A stretch of 64,000 nucleotides of DNA from assembly GCA_964019135.1 (NCBI GenBank), contig OZ025248.1:44261670-44325669 (forward strand), written 5' to 3'. The stretch comes from Arenicola marina. Taxonomy: Eukaryota; Annelida; Polychaeta; Arenicolidae. The notes beneath the pieces are model-generated. The model had not been told where the DNA came from. It was given only the letters and a program-made list of their open reading frames with translations, and did no database searches. Made by a program: the position numbers and the translations under genes. The stretch's first letter is position 1. Every line of letters begins with the position of its first letter. Below are positions 1 through 11,860 of this stretch, in pieces.

Positions 1-3000
1 TCCATCACCTGCTTGTCCTGTAGCTCGTAGTGAAACTTTTCCGCCTTTGAGCCCTGCGTGGAGTGACATTAACCATTAACATCGTACCCTTGGTCTTAAG
101 GAAATTGTCATAAGAAATCTAAGAAGGATTATTCCTACCACAGAATATGCTTTCCTTTTTGGTGGACGTTCACCAGTAAAATGAAACAACTTGAAGATTC
201 CTTTGCAGAAGAGATTGATTATGTGACATTTATATATCAGTTGTGGGAAAATATATATGGCAAAATATATGAGCATCAGAGCCTCTGATCGGTCGTTCTT
301 CCATGTTTGGGCGAACCATGCTTTCAACATAGCTCACGAAGTACTCACTTCTACCATTTACATCAATAATCTATTTCGTGGGCTCTAACATGGAAGACTA
401 ACCTTCTGATCCAATATTAAGCTTACAAAATACACCCCAATATTCTTACTGAGTTTGCAAACAGTGTCATTAAGAACTTCCCGGGCTGGAAGATCTTCAG
501 CACTTTGATAATGAGGCCGTGATAAGAGTCCTGCAAGAAAAACCACTGTGTATCACATTCTTGGTGAATGTTTTTTGATTATCCTTTAAACTGAGCACGT
601 TAAGAATATGACAGAGTCTATCACACTAGGCAGTCTATATCAATGTTCGTCATCACCCTTGAAACCAGGAGCGCTCACCTCCGTTGGTCATAATCAGTAC
701 TGTGTCAGTCAGCACACGGCCGTGTATTGACTGTGACCTACGGATGTTCGCGCTCCTGCTTGAAATCGTGAAGAATATGATCATGCCTATTATTAAAACT
801 TTGGATATCCCTGTATCTTCTCATTTACATAGTTGATAAGTATAATAGACCGAAAACACGCCATATGAAAGACGATGAACATACCATAGGGATGTTGGTT
901 TCGAAGCTGACGTAGGAGAATGCTTCCTCTGGAGTTATGTGGATGGTAAAATAATACCCCTGAAGGAAGGCAATATTAAACAAATAATGTTAAAGAGCAT
1001 CAATAACATAGTTTCAGAGAACAATATAGGTCAAATAGGACGACAGAATACGTCACACGGTATACGCTGGGTACGACAGTGTATGCAATAAGAGTCTATA
1101 AACAGTGATTTGTAGCATTCCAAGAGCTGTACCCGAGTGTATTGTACCCCCCAATCCTCCAGATTCTTAAACCGGATTTAGACGGTTAACAAAAATGGCA
1201 AATCGTTATTACAAAGTCGGATTTCCAGAGAAACATCTCACCCCTGATTGTAGACAGATATTTACACTGTCAAGGGTCAAAATGCATGATAAAGAAGACC
1301 ATGGTGTATAGGTGACAGATTGACAACATCCGTCTATGCAATATGAGAGGTAGCAGAGTACGGGACATGGCCCGCTGCATATTGGGTTATACATACTCCC
1401 GGCAGAAGCGCATTCATTGAATAGCCGCACGGATCAAACAGCCAGTCATCGATAAGTGCGTCAGGAATCAGCTGAGCAATGCCAGAACGCTACAAGTATG
1501 GATGAAAGGTAACAGTACGTATTAAGAACAGGCGGAGATTCGTAAACATTCGACACCTCTAAATGTAAATATTGAATATTAATATACATAAAGTGCCGTT
1601 ACCAATTATATTTTATTTTACACGTCTAATAAAAGTGATATCTTAATAACAACGCACCACATATGTAACTTTCCACCACGTGCAAAACCTGAATTGGTTC
1701 AGTTATTCTTATCTTACATTTTATCTAACATGTTTGCATATTTAATGGCGTGCGATATCATAATATAATATATAAATACCACAGTAGCCTCTTTGGCTGT
1801 GCTGCATATTTCTTTGGTGAATTGCTTCATCTTTTCCTGGTCTAAGTCTTGCATCAAAAGCTGATCAAATTTTAAGCATAAATTAGAGACATTCAATATA
1901 TATATATATTGTTTTATACATGTCGTCGGAGCTAAACATATGTGAGAGATACGCATTAATATAAACCTGGCAATTGTTCCTCACTTATAAAATACATCTC
2001 CTGCATTTATTTTCAGGAGTTCGGTATACTGTATTGGTTAATACATTTTGGGGCAAATATTTAAAATAAACAATAATTAACCAAGAGGTCATATCTATGA
2101 GTGGGTGTATATATATATTGTAAAAACTCCTGCTCTCTTAAGGATTCCTTCATCCAACACATATGCTTTAAAACAATTATTATTACCTCCAATGTCTGAT
2201 CTGGTTGCGAAACTCCGACGTGATCTAGTGTGTACAGGTACCTACAAAATACACATACATACGAAATAATTTATTTGCCTGCTAGCATATATCAGATGCC
2301 GCTTCAGTTAAGAACAGAATGCATTAAAACTGTGTGCCATTCTGACTTTAAAATAAGGTACACCATTGTCAAATGTAAGTGTCATAGCAAAGATTGTCCA
2401 GATCATAATCAACTACCGATACTTTATGCAACGACAAAGACAATACAAAGCCAATCGTCACAATGCATGTTGAATGGACAGAAGTCAAACTATTTTAAGC
2501 GGAGCTAGAACCGTTCTTTCGCTATTTTCACAGGATTAAAGACTGCTCATTGATAGAAAAGAACAAAGGGTCACAAGTGTGGCAACATTAATTATTTTAC
2601 GCTAAAAGGAAGATCATGTAAATTATGAACAAAACGCTACTAACCAACAGTCGTGATTCAGCCTGCCAAGACCATAGGCTGCGCCATCTAAAAGAAAACG
2701 ATACGTGCTACTGGAACAACGAACTGAACTGAAGGCTGTTGGATTTGGTGATTGTGAAAAAGTTCTTAACATAATTCAATAAAAAACTTGTTTGACCAAT
2801 TTACATACCCAGCAAGGTAAATTTATTATTAATTATATCAATTGCACTGGGAGAGTAATACGTAATATATAATATAACTTTGTCAAAATAGCTTCGCAAC
2901 AATTAAGGTATTACTCTCAAACAATGAGGTTATCAGTTACACGACACTAGTTTGCTTACTTTTGAACAAGGAGTCCAGGTGTGCGACTTCCAAATCAAAT

Positions 3001-4618
3001 GAGGAATGAATGGAATGCTGCAGATCAGGCCTCAAGTAATTGCGCCTCGAGTAGAATACATCCTGCAATAGAACAACACAGTACATGTTACCAAGTGAAT
3101 AGTTAAGATAATATATATAAATATTGTGGTAAAACGTACAATCCAATTACACATAGCACACACTTTTACTACCTCTCAAATTATGTTCCATAGTATATTT
3201 TGTGGAAGTGAGAAAGCAAAATGTAACGGCCTTTCCAGGGCATGTGCTCGAGCGGAGGGAAGATGTATTATAATCAGTTCAGTTTCTTTCATTAGGATAA
3301 GATCAGATTGAGACTGGCAGACCGAGTACACTGCTTATGGGTTTGCGCGGGCAAGTAAGAGATGGTCAAACATGTGGTTCCAACTGTGATAACATTAATA
3401 TTGCAATTGAGCTAAACGTGTTAACTACAGGGAGTCGTAAAAGAAAGACTCCACTTATGTGGACTTTGTTTCACATGTTTGAGCCCTAATTGTACAAGGT
3501 GGAAGTTGCAATGCATGGCAAGAATGGATCTCAACCATTAAATTTGCTTTACATGTACTCACAAGAACTTTATCAAAACCGCAATGTGTCTTCGCAAGTT
3601 CAATCAGAGCTTCTACAGCATAAAGAAGTGTAGTCTTTCCACAAGTTTTCAGGATAAATTTGTTCTTGCTAATAAACATGCTACTTTCACTGAAAAGACA
3701 TCATCTATAATTGTCAACAATTGTATACAAATGACAATAATTCAAAGTTTCATACATGTTTAAAGAGAATAATTAATGGTTATCTTATCTTGTGTTACCA
3801 TCAATGGCATTGACCCAGTTTCCAAGTTGCATACCTTTACAAAACATTTGACATAATCCCATTTTACTTAACATTACTTATGCAAGACAGGCATCAATAT
3901 ACCATTTCCATGAGAATGTGCTGGCATATTTGGCAAATAATTTCTGGGAGAAAAGATGCAACAGTATTACCTGGTCAGTAATTACATTTAACACTGCAGT
4001 AAACCTCACTGAAAAATTAGTTTCCATAGTTTCATATCAATTCAAAATATTTTATATAGAATGATTCAAGACAACAAAAAATGCTTACCTCAAGAGGTAA
4101 GCTTTCATTTCCTCATTTTCTATAACATTTAATATCTGGCAGGAAACATGGTTAAGTAGTTTCTGCCAAGTACACCTAAGAAAAGTAACATTATTATAAG
4201 TACCTATATATTCCATTTGTACAAACAGCTTTTATATATCTTATTAAGGTAATAATAAAAAACTGTTTATTTCAAGCAAAAGGATAAGATAACATTTGAC
4301 AAGAAAAAATGTTATTTAACATTTGTATATGGGCAACAACAAATATTAGCACAAGTGCTATTGACTGACAAAAAGAATGATTTAATTATCTACCATTAGT
4401 TACACATACAAACATTATCAATACATGATTGGAACAATAATATCAAATATGTTACACATTATGCAACTGTAAATCAACAATATCATTATTTCCATGCAGC
4501 CTCACTTGTCAATTGTTCTTAGGTCACAGTGTTTATCTCCAACAGAGGAATCAAACCATATTTCTAGTAACTTCTCTGCACCCTCAAAAAAGTGTCCATT
4601 TTCATCCACAGTAGTCAT
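1..4618 (-). CDS. AMD1: S-adenosylmethionine decarboxylase proenzyme, 11 coding exons, 3' end beyond window
   Basis: Makes decarboxylated S-adenosylmethionine, the aminopropyl donor for spermidine and spermine; a cytosolic pyruvoyl enzyme. Coding exons (minus strand): 4618-4506, 4175-4089, 3689-3563, 3062-2960, 2687-2645, 2241-2187, 1860-1783, 1489-1397, 959-885, 530-450, 53-9. All have AG/GT borders and the phases join into one frame of about 300 codons. Family landmarks are present: GAEKLLEIWF near the N-terminus, the self-cleavage site SESSMF (Glu68-Ser69, Ser becoming the pyruvoyl group), KTCG with Cys83, DPCGYSMN with Ser226, TIHITPE with His240, and SYVSFETN with Glu253. Human AMD1 has 334 residues, so roughly the last 30 lie outside the window. 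The start ATG is preceded by an acceptor-like tract (ttgcttccag), which suggests a 5' UTR intron. No frameshift or internal stop is seen; probably functional. Confidence 0.95.
9..53 (-). CDS. AMD1: AMD1 coding exon 11, 3' border uncertain
   Basis: Acceptor ccacgcag. Reads GSKAEKFHYELQDKQ in the phase expected after exon 10 and aligns with the human SSKCRTV region. A GT follows at 8-7 (CAG/gtgatg), but the frame stays open to the window edge, so the exon may run on. Confidence 0.7.
450..530 (-). CDS. AMD1: AMD1 coding exon 10
   Basis: Acceptor tcttgcag, donor gtaaga. Encodes DSYHGLIIKVLKIFQPGKF then LMTLFANS, matching human [23 protein letters not shown]. Confidence 0.93.
885..959 (-). CDS. 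AMD1: AMD1 coding exon 9
   Basis: Acceptor ccttcag, donor gtatgt. Encodes GYYFTIHITPEEAFSYVSFE, with the histidine (human His243) and glutamate (human Glu256) of the active site. Confidence 0.95.
1397..1489 (-). CDS. AMD1: AMD1 coding exon 8
   Basis: Acceptor acttgtag, donor gtatgt. Encodes RSGIAQLIPDALIDDW then FDPCGYSMN, holding the serine equivalent to human Ser229. Confidence 0.94.
1783..1860 (-). CDS. AMD1: AMD1 coding exon 7
   Basis: Acceptor gatcag, donor gtggta (weak but phase-consistent). Encodes LLMQDLDQEKMKQF...STAKEAT, matching human ILMSELDPAVMDQF...VTAKDVT. Confidence 0.9.
2187..2241 (-). CDS. AMD1: AMD1 coding exon 6
   Basis: Acceptor ttttgtag, donor gtaata. Encodes [18 protein letters not shown], close to human [21 protein letters not shown]. 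Confidence 0.94.
2645..2687 (-). CDS. AMD1: AMD1 coding exon 5 (43 bp)
   Basis: Small exon between acceptor cttttag and donor gttagt, encoding NGAAYGLGRLNHDC (human NGAAYCMGRMNSDC). The tryptophan codon is split across this intron; its frame fits the next exon exactly. Confidence 0.92.
2960..3062 (-). CDS. AMD1: AMD1 coding exon 4
   Basis: Acceptor attgcag, donor gtaagc. Encodes DVFYSRRNYLRPDLQ and ends HLDSLFK plus one base. Matches human FFYSRKNFMKPSHQ. Confidence 0.95.
3563..3689 (-). CDS. AMD1: AMD1 coding exon 3 (processing site)
   Basis: Acceptor ttttcag, donor gtgagt. Carries the Glu-Ser self-cleavage site in SESSMFISKNKFILKTCG and the conserved Cys83. The GKTT string in this exon stands where human has GTTL and is not a P-loop. 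Confidence 0.95.
4089..4175 (-). CDS. AMD1: AMD1 coding exon 2
   Basis: Acceptor ttcttag, donor gtaagc. Encodes KCTWQKLLNHV...NEEMKAYLL, matching the human stretch that ends QEAYVL just before the cleavage site. It leaves two bases (AG) that form the serine of SESS with the next exon. Confidence 0.93.
4506..4618 (-). CDS. AMD1: AMD1 coding exon 1
   Basis: Starts at ATG 4618-4616. Encodes the N-terminal beta-strand with FFEGAEKLLEIWF; the two Glu of this motif match human Glu8 and Glu11. It ends ...CDLRTID plus two bases, followed by donor gtgagg. Human AMD1 has DLRTI at the same place. Confidence 0.93.
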
Positions 4619-4810
4619 CTTTACTTAGCTGGAAGCAATATAAAATATCTTTATTGTAAGAAAGAAAATATAATTAATTACAATGATTACTGATTGTCAA
4701 TTATATTTTCTTACATTAAAAACATGTATTGTTCAGGTGTTCAGACACTTGTAGTCAAACATTTATGGATTATGGAAAAATAGATAGATATAAAAATCTT
4801 GTATGTTGAT

Positions 4811-5260
4811 TATAGTAATCAGACAAGTGATCGCTCAGTTACCAATGATTGCATGATGAGTAACATACATACAGATGTTAAAAATAATACACAATCACTT
4901 AATTGGAATCTTACAAAATTTAGGATCAAGGTAGCAGTCCCATATCAAGGCATCTGTCTGGCGAAAGTTTGTACCCAAATTCATACAAAGAATAATAAAA
5001 ATGTATTTCTGCAAGTGTGCGATCACTCATATAGAAGGTGAACCAGTGATTGCGCAGGTACCAGTGATTGCGCACTTGCAGAAGTCTGATTTGATTTATA
5101 GGAGTTTGTATCCAAACTTATCCAGGCAGATGCCTTCATGTGTGACAGCTACATTGACATCTGTTTTGTAAGATTCCAAATGATCTACATATTATTTTTA
5201 CCACCTTTCGCTTGGTGCGCAATCACTGGTATCTGCGCAATCACTGGTCCAATTACTATA
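4811..5260. mobile_element. MITE-like foldback element with long inverted arms
   Basis: A 450-bp near-palindromic unit. The left end (tatagtaatc) mirrors the right end (aattactata). The arms can be followed for about 170 bp each: 4903-4985 pairs with about 5100-5180, and the outer arms each contain variants of ccagtgattgcgca. No coding capacity. It lies about 190 bp upstream of the AMD1 start codon. A TA target duplication is possible but not proven. Confidence 0.72.
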
Positions 5261-6373
5261 TACCTTCTATTAGTCCTGCAAGCATTAAGCGGCTGTGACT
5301 GGACCCATATTGAATGGACAGTTTAGCATCTACGGAATTAACATTAAAAAATACTAAAAGGCGCTTATTATGGCATCAAAATTTATACATTACAGCACTT
5401 TTTAAACTTAATAAGTTTTGATGATCAAAGAGCACACCCCATTTACCCAGTGTTCCTATGTAGAAAACAAGGACAAGCATGGCGGAATTCAGGACATTTT
5501 TCTTGTAAGCTTAAGTAAGACTTAAAGTAGGCTTTCAACCCGAATGCTCATGTCATTGACCAAGCCTGGCAAGTGTCACTATAAACCGAATTTCACTTTT
5601 CTAAACTTATACCTAGTATAACCCTAATTATGGCTAATCTTACATGCTGGGGCCCGTTTGGTCACCATCATCACAGATATAAGCTCACCAATCTCAACGT
5701 CCACGAGAGCCACGACAACGTCCGTCAAACACCCCTACAAGCAGTGACAATTCAAGTGACGTTGTCTGCTCATGAGACCTCACCCTGCTCGCTAACTCGA
5801 GCTCATATATAAACCCGAAATGAATTCCGACATACCGAAACCCACCTTTAGAGAATAGCGCCAGTTCGCAATGACTCGGACGGTTGCTCGGTTGTTCGGA
5901 TATTACTTCGGGTTTATATTACAGCCCCTACTTTTCCCAGTCGACTCCCAAAACACACTGGCTGTTTAGATAGATGGCAAGGTGACCACCCCTGAGTTTG
6001 TATTTTAGAATCTGTCCGCTGCCGTGCCTGCTCGCTGCTGCCTTTTGCGGCATGCACAGGCATCAGTATAGTAGGCGGTGAGGACTCCCCCCCCCCCCAC
6101 CCCCTCCTGTGTCAGTCGATTTACTTTGTTTGTGCCTGTAGGCTGTGGCGGCATGTGTGACGCATGTATAATCAGGTATGCGATTAAATCCCATATAGGC
6201 CTACTGGTGTCCCTGTTGTTCTATCTTGTTATTATAATATCAGGTTATGGGTACCGGGACATGTCTCTAGCTAACCACAAAATCCATTGTCATCAAGCCC
6301 CACCACACCCCTGCTGTACACACCGTTACCGCGTCTGCCTCGTGCACGCTCCCCGTGCCCTCGTTTCTGCTCT
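5261..6373. other. Intergenic, no gene recognised
   Basis: No exon, RNA gene or element recognised. It contains a C-run near 6085 and several short open frames with no family resemblance. Confidence 0.6.
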
Positions 6374-6402
6374 ATCTCCACCTTGCGGTGCAAGGTGGAG
6401 AT
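6374..6402. repeat. 12-bp-stem hairpin
   Basis: Perfect 12-bp inverted repeat (atctccaccttg) around a 5-base loop. Confidence 0.85.
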
Positions 6403-6690
6403 TATACAAACTATAAGTTTGTATTTTAGAATCTTTCGTGCTCTTCAACCTTCGGCCGACTCCGCTAGGGGGCTGCGTTTTATGTTAGTCTCCTCCACAG
6501 CCCCCCGCTGCGTGGCCAGGGCTGCGTACAGTAGCACGATCGATCGCGATCGCACTCCTTGCAGTACGACAAATAAGGATTTGAACTTGGCGGATTGGTC
6601 AAGGACGCGTGCAAGTTTGAAGCAGAAGTGGGGTATGGTTCGCCGCGATCAAAAGCAGTCCCGCATGATAATATTAAACTTTGAACGACG

Positions 6691-6738
6691 ATTCTTCTCA
6701 GATAAGTGGGGATATATCCCCACTTATCTGAGAAGAAT
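6691..6738. repeat. Perfect 48-bp palindrome without spacer
   Basis: Bases 6691-6714 are the exact reverse complement of 6715-6738, centred on a TA step. No unpaired loop bases. Confidence 0.95.
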
Positions 6739-7040
6739 AAGGAGATGTGCTGCTATTTCTAAAGTAAGGATAATTATTTGGTGGTTATCCCCGCAACAAA
6801 TGGAAATTGTTCGATGTGACCAATGTCGTACCGTAGCAAGTTCGGAGTGACCAAAAATTTTCGCGGCGGTCGATCGTGCTCCGGTACGCAGCTCTGCTCA
6901 CTAGATTGGAGCGAGCGGAGGTGGCGCTGTGGAAGAGCCTACGTTTTATGTCAGACTAAGAGACGGGGGGGGGGGTGGCGAAGGGGAGGGGACACTTTTA
7001 TACAAATCTGGTGGAGGCCCTGGATTTTGTTATTATAAAC

Positions 7041-7076
7041 TGTCCGGGCGGGATAATTAACCTGTCCCGCCCGGAC
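7041..7076. repeat. 13-bp-stem hairpin at the head of the 18-bp array
   Basis: tgtccgggcggga is followed after 11 bases by its exact reverse complement. The tgtccgg motif is also the core of the neighbouring array. Confidence 0.85.
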
Positions 7077-7162
7077 ACGTTATGATAGACTATAGTGATA
7101 TGTCCGGGAGTGATAACCTGTCCGGCCCGGACACGTTATGATAGACTAGTAACCTGACAATA

Positions 7163-7870
7163 AGTCCGGCCGTGATAATGTGTCGGCCGTGATAATGCGT
7201 CCGGCCGTGATAATGTGTCGGCCGTGATAATGTGTCCGGCCGTGATAATGTGTCCGGCCGTGATAATGTGTCGGCCGTGATAATGTGTCCGGCCGTGATA
7301 ATGTGTCGGCCGTGATAATGCGTCCGGCCGTGATAATGTGTCGGCCGTGATAATGTGTCCGGCCGTGATAATGTATCCGGTTGATAATGTGTCCGACCGT
7401 GATAATGTGTCCGGCCGTGATAATGTGTCCGGCCGTGATAATGCATCCGGCCGTGATACTGTGTCCGGCCGTGATAATGTGTCCGGCCGTGATAATGTGT
7501 CCGGCCGTGATAATGTGTCCGGCCGTGATAATGCATCCGGCCGTGATAATGTGTCAGGCCATGATAATGTGTCCGGCCGTGATAATGCATCCGGCCGTGA
7601 TACTGTGTCCGGCCGTGATAATGTGTCCGGCCGTGATAATGTGTCCGGCCGTGATAATGTGTCCGGCCGTGATAATGTGTCCGGCCGTGATAATGCATCC
7701 GGCCGTGATAATGTGTCCGGCCGTGATAATGCATCCGGCCGTGATAATGTGTCCGGCCGTGATAATGCATCCGGCCGTGATACTGTGTCCGGCCGTGATA
7801 ATGTGTCCGGCCGTGATAATGCATCCGGCCGTAATACTGTGTCCGGCCATGATAATGTGTCCGGCCGTGT
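7163..7870. repeat. 18-bp minisatellite, about 39 copies
   Basis: Core tccggccgtgataatgtg repeated head to tail. A 17-bp variant lacking one C dominates the left end, and variants with gcat or gatact alternate in blocks. Because 18 is a multiple of 3, both strands show long open frames of a six-residue repeat; these are not taken as genes. Related fragments lie at 7090-7140 and 8890-8930. Confidence 0.93.
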
Positions 7871-8004
7871 CGGGATTGACACAAAATGTGTTTCCCTCCC
7901 TACTAAAAATAATAAAGCAACAGACATTACGCCGATCGGACACCTTATCACGGGTGAAATCACGCCGTGAGGAGCTGTCCGACCATCCTCAGTCCTGCTG
8001 TAAG

Positions 8005-8380
8005 CACTTGAGGCCCACTTGAGGACCTCCCCCCCCCCCCCCCTCCGCTTGAGGCCTACTCCAGGAGCTCCGCCGCTCCACCTGAGACCCCCCCCCCCCC
8101 CACACACACACACACTTGAGGCCCACTCGAGGACCTACCCCCTTCACTTGAGGCCCAATCGAGGGGCGCCACTCTGCGCCCCTCACTTGAGGCCCAATCG
8201 AGGGGTGCCACCCATCCCCACTTGAGGGCACTCGAGGGATGCCACCCCTCCACTAGTGGCCCACTCGAGGGGCGCCACTCCGCCCCCCTCACTTGAGGCC
8301 CACTCGAGGGGCGCCACCACGCCCCCTCACTTGAGGCCCACTCGAGGGGCGCCACCACGCCCCCTCACTTGAGGCCCACT
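8005..8380. repeat. About 38-bp C-rich minisatellite
   Basis: Roughly ten copies built around cttgaggcccactcgagg. The left copies are interrupted by runs of C and a (CA)n tract at 8100-8114. Open frames across it follow the repeat. Confidence 0.85.
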
Positions 8381-9330
8381 TCTTTGTTCTACATGCTTTG
8401 GCATGCATTTGGATGATCAAAACCTCCGCACACGAGGTGAATGTATTGTCAAAGCTAAGGTAAAGCTAGCTCATGAGAGGCCCTTCTGAGTTATCCTACG
8501 TATATGATATCCTTACTGGCAATGGCATTCGGCCTAGTAAACCCTTACCAAGCATGAAATCACTATTGACACTAAGGTAAAGGTAGGTTTCGACCTCGTG
8601 AGTCGCGTTTCTCAGCGGCCCTTCATTGCTGTAATTTAAATCAAACGATATCTTCCAAACAATATCGCCCGAGGGACCGCTACTTATCCCTTATCAATTT
8701 ATCCCTCATGATAGATATTTTCCTTTAGATAATTGAGGATCTCGCGGCATTTCAATTACCACGAGACCCACGCTTATGTTCCCCACTCTGCCATAATCAG
8801 TGAGTACCTAATGACGAAAGACACCCGGACGGGTTATCACAGCATGCGGTATTTGCATCCGATGCGCATGCGCTGTGCACGCGCATTGGACCCCCGGACA
8901 CTTTATCACGCCGGACAGATTATTATGCTACACCGGACGCTCTTGACGATATACTGCACTCTCTGCCTTCGACCCACTCCGCTAGCTTGCGTAGCGCCAC
9001 CGTACGAGGAGCTTGGATATACTGTTGTAAGCCTATGCTATTTAAATCTCAGGGGGAGGCACTGTTATACAAATCTGGTGGGGGCTTCCGCGGGTGCTTT
9101 GATGCCTGAGAGAGCGGATATTTGCGATGAAAAAAACACCCCTATTGAGCGAACATTTGTGATGAAAACGATACTCCTATAGGATTCATAGGACGTCACC
9201 GGCCAGGGGCGGATCCAGACAATCGAGATAGGGGGGGGGGCCGTTTCAGGGTCAGATCTAGATATGCTGGATAGGGGGGCGGGCGGTTTTGGTTTTCACA
9301 TGTTAACTGGTATAAATTATATAAATTTCG
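8381..9330. other. Intergenic with dispersed repeat pieces
   Basis: No gene seen. 8955-9015 is an inverted copy of a repeat also found at 22443-22530 and partly at 59487-59530 (core ggtggcgctacgcaagct). 9106-9180 resembles 39920-39985. ggggcggatccag at 9206 looks like a transposon end, but no partner was found. Confidence 0.5.
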
Positions 9331-9339
9331 GCCCGGTCG

Positions 9340-9438
9340 CCCCGGTGGCCATAGCGTGACGCGAACCACCGATAGTTAGGCTCTCAGGTGGCCAGATCAC
9401 TCAAGACGAGCGCTCTAACCCACTGAGCTATCGGGTCG
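9340..9438 (-). mobile_element. tRNA-derived SINE head
   Basis: On the minus strand an A-box-like tagctcagtggg (about 9430-9419) is followed by a B-box-like ggttcgcgtcac (9367-9356), as in an internal RNA polymerase III promoter. It does not fold cleanly enough to call a functional tRNA. A SINE relic is more likely. Confidence 0.55.
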
Positions 9439-9461
9439 GCCCCCTTTTACCTAGACTTTAA

Positions 9462-9573
9462 TTATTTAAGACCTGGGTTGTAAATATTTAATGCCTAGGT
9501 AAAAAATACAACCTAAGTTGTAATTATTTAAGACCTAGGTTGTAATTATCTAAGATCTAGGTTGTAATAGACC
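9462..9573. repeat. AT-rich tandem repeat of about 22-25 bp
   Basis: Four to five imperfect copies of acctaggttgtaattattt. Confidence 0.75.
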
Positions 9574-9844
9574 GATCCAGGCTGTTAATGATTCACTAAC
9601 GTCACTGTTGCTTTTATCCAATCATGTGATGAAAGATGGTCTTCCACGTGCGTTATGTTGGACAAACAAGTCGGACAAACAAAGCAGCATGTTACTTTCA
9701 GCTATAATTGTCAATTTTACACCCACGAATGAGGAAAAAGGACTCAAGCGTGGGGCTTAATGTCGGAGCCTGAATCGGTCTATTATTAGAGTTGAGCCTT
9801 ATAAGTGCTGTATTATCAGTGCCACTCCCTGGAGCAGCGATTGG

Positions 9845-9972
9845 CTCTGCGCACGGCGTGTGCTCGGCCGGGCCTCTGCGGACGGCGTGTGCTCGGCCGG
9901 GCCTCTGCGGACGGCGTGTGCTCGGCCGGGCCTCTGCGGACGGCGTGTGCTCGGCCGGGCCTCTGCGTGCGG
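9845..9972. repeat. 29-bp GC-rich minisatellite
   Basis: About 4.4 near-identical copies with core ggacggcgtgtgctcggccg. Open frames on both strands are by-products. Confidence 0.9.
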
Positions 9973-10285
9973 CAACCGTGCACCAGTTATTCACTTTCCA
10001 GCATGATTCAGTGCATGAGCGGGGCACTTGCTCTGAGTGGCAAAAGATTCGTCTTGCTTGCTTTTCTTCGGAAGACCCGACTTTCACAGTGTATGCTCAA
10101 GTTCCCAAGTTCCCCCCCCCCCCGATCCGTCTCATTCCCCTATAAGCGCTTATGTTACAAAGGATGTACCAGTATCCCGTTTGGCTTTTTGCGCTGGAAC
10201 CAAATCTGAATTGTCCAAATCATATTCTGGTGATATATGCGTAGGTTTTGGCATTGGACGAATCTGGACCGGTTATCCTCGTTAT

Positions 10286-10378
10286 ATTCTCGTGGTCTAG
10301 TAGGTAGCGGTTAGGCTAGGTGTGCTCTGCTAGGTCAGCACAAGTCAGCGATGCGTGGTTTGAATCCATCCTGTGCAA
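10286..10378 (+). mobile_element. tRNA-derived SINE head
   Basis: A-box-like tggtctagtagg (10293-10304) and B-box-like ggtttgaatcc (10357-10367) are spaced as in a tRNA-type internal promoter. The stems are imperfect, so this is called a SINE relic and not a tRNA gene. Confidence 0.6.
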
Positions 10379-11860
10379 ATGTCAATGTTTAATACAGGAT
10401 AAAAGATCCCATACTTTGTCTTAAAAAAACGAATAAGACATGGCTCCTATTTTTCTTGTCTCAAAATGACGTACACCGGTTAAACCATCATCAAATACAA
10501 ATGAAACGATTGGTGTCTAAGCCGCACACATAAGGGCTGGACTGAACTGAGCCAAAAAGCGACACGGATCGTCGTGAAAAACGACAATCGACAGTGAGAC
10601 TAGAATTTTGAAAATCGACCCTGGATACTGGATCCCCCCCCCCCTTCCAGACCCCTCCTAATTTAATGAATGACTTTCTATAGGCGTTCCATAGCGTTGT
10701 CATAATAAGTGTCACTCAGCTGGCGACACAAATTGCTCGTCGCTGGATCGAGCCTCACGTATTGCTCACCGGGTCGCAGATCACGCCTCATTGCATTCCG
10801 ACCTCTATATATAGCAGCTATGACCTCCAGCCGGCGTTGCACTCCAAGGTTTCTTACCTGAATTGCAATGTTTTATCTCGCGTGGAACATGTCGTGCTGC
10901 TGCTGCTGCTGCTGCTGCTGCCGCTGCTGGTGCTGGTAGGCTTGCTGGAACTGGTCAAGGAGAAGATGAGGTAGGTGTTCGTTACATTTATTTTAAAATA
11001 TCTTCCTTTTAACGTTCTGGCATGTTCGTGCACCTCTCACTGCCAACATTATCATGCTGTTAATGCACCAATTAGTGTTTATGGACAATGAATTAAAACC
11101 TGTAGTCTGATCCCGTCCTTCAGGGGTCCGGTATTCTTTAACCGGTACTTAAACCGATACGCATCTACATAACGCTAAATGTAAAAATTGGAAATTGTCT
11201 TTCTCAGGAAGAGCGGCAGCTCATGGGGAGGGGTAGAGGGTAGCCCAGAACCCTAGGCTGTGTGGGCTGAAAAAGCCTAGTAGCATTCCATAGTAATATT
11301 CTGGCCTGGAACAACCCCATTTCAGGGTTGTTGGACTTTGACCAAGTGTAGCTCTGATTCTCCTTTGCTGTGGGAAAAGTTTTATAACAGAAACAAACCT
11401 TAATCCTTTTCTTGTTACTTCCTGGCAAGTAATGACTAATCACATAAGTAACCTTTCTTAAAAGGCAAAAATAGTCCAGTCTGTCACCAGAAATTCATAT
11501 GAAAACATGTGTTTTCACTGACCCAATGACTGGGTCCCTGAACAATGAACCAATTAGCATGGCTTATAATATCATGTGATGACATTGCACATGTGCAGTG
11601 GTCAACTTCCTGTAAAGAAAATGGTGGCATGTTGTTGTCCATTTTTATGCCAGTAGGCAATTATGGCTCCTTTTGAAGACTTTAACAACTTTGGAAGAGT
11701 TTATACATCATTAATTATATATAGAAAAGTACTTTTACATTGTTGAAACTAATTATGAAAGCTATACTAAAACAATTCAATTTGTCATATGAAGTTGATT
11801 TTTTACTATAGAATGCTACATGGCTAAGATTCTTCAACCATAGCCATGGATTCATGGCTA
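10379..11860. other. Intergenic; (CTG)n tract at 10893-10928
   Basis: No gene recognised. A CTG trinucleotide run gives a poly-leucine open frame (10762-10974) that ends near a donor-like gtaggt, but it has no family resemblance. Confidence 0.5.

Noticed and set aside
3563..3689. P-loop-like GKTT in a short minus-strand frame
   Set aside because: It is AMD1 exon 3, where the string replaces GTTL next to the conserved Cys.
7090..8113. Open frames of 130-325 codons on both strands
   Set aside because: Period 18 is a multiple of 3, so all frames of the array stay open; no domain seen.
9340..9438. A functional tRNA gene
   Set aside because: A- and B-box matches are present, but the cloverleaf stems do not pair well; called a SINE head.
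10762..10974. Poly-leucine open frame
   Set aside because: Caused by a (CTG)n tract; no other coding evidence.
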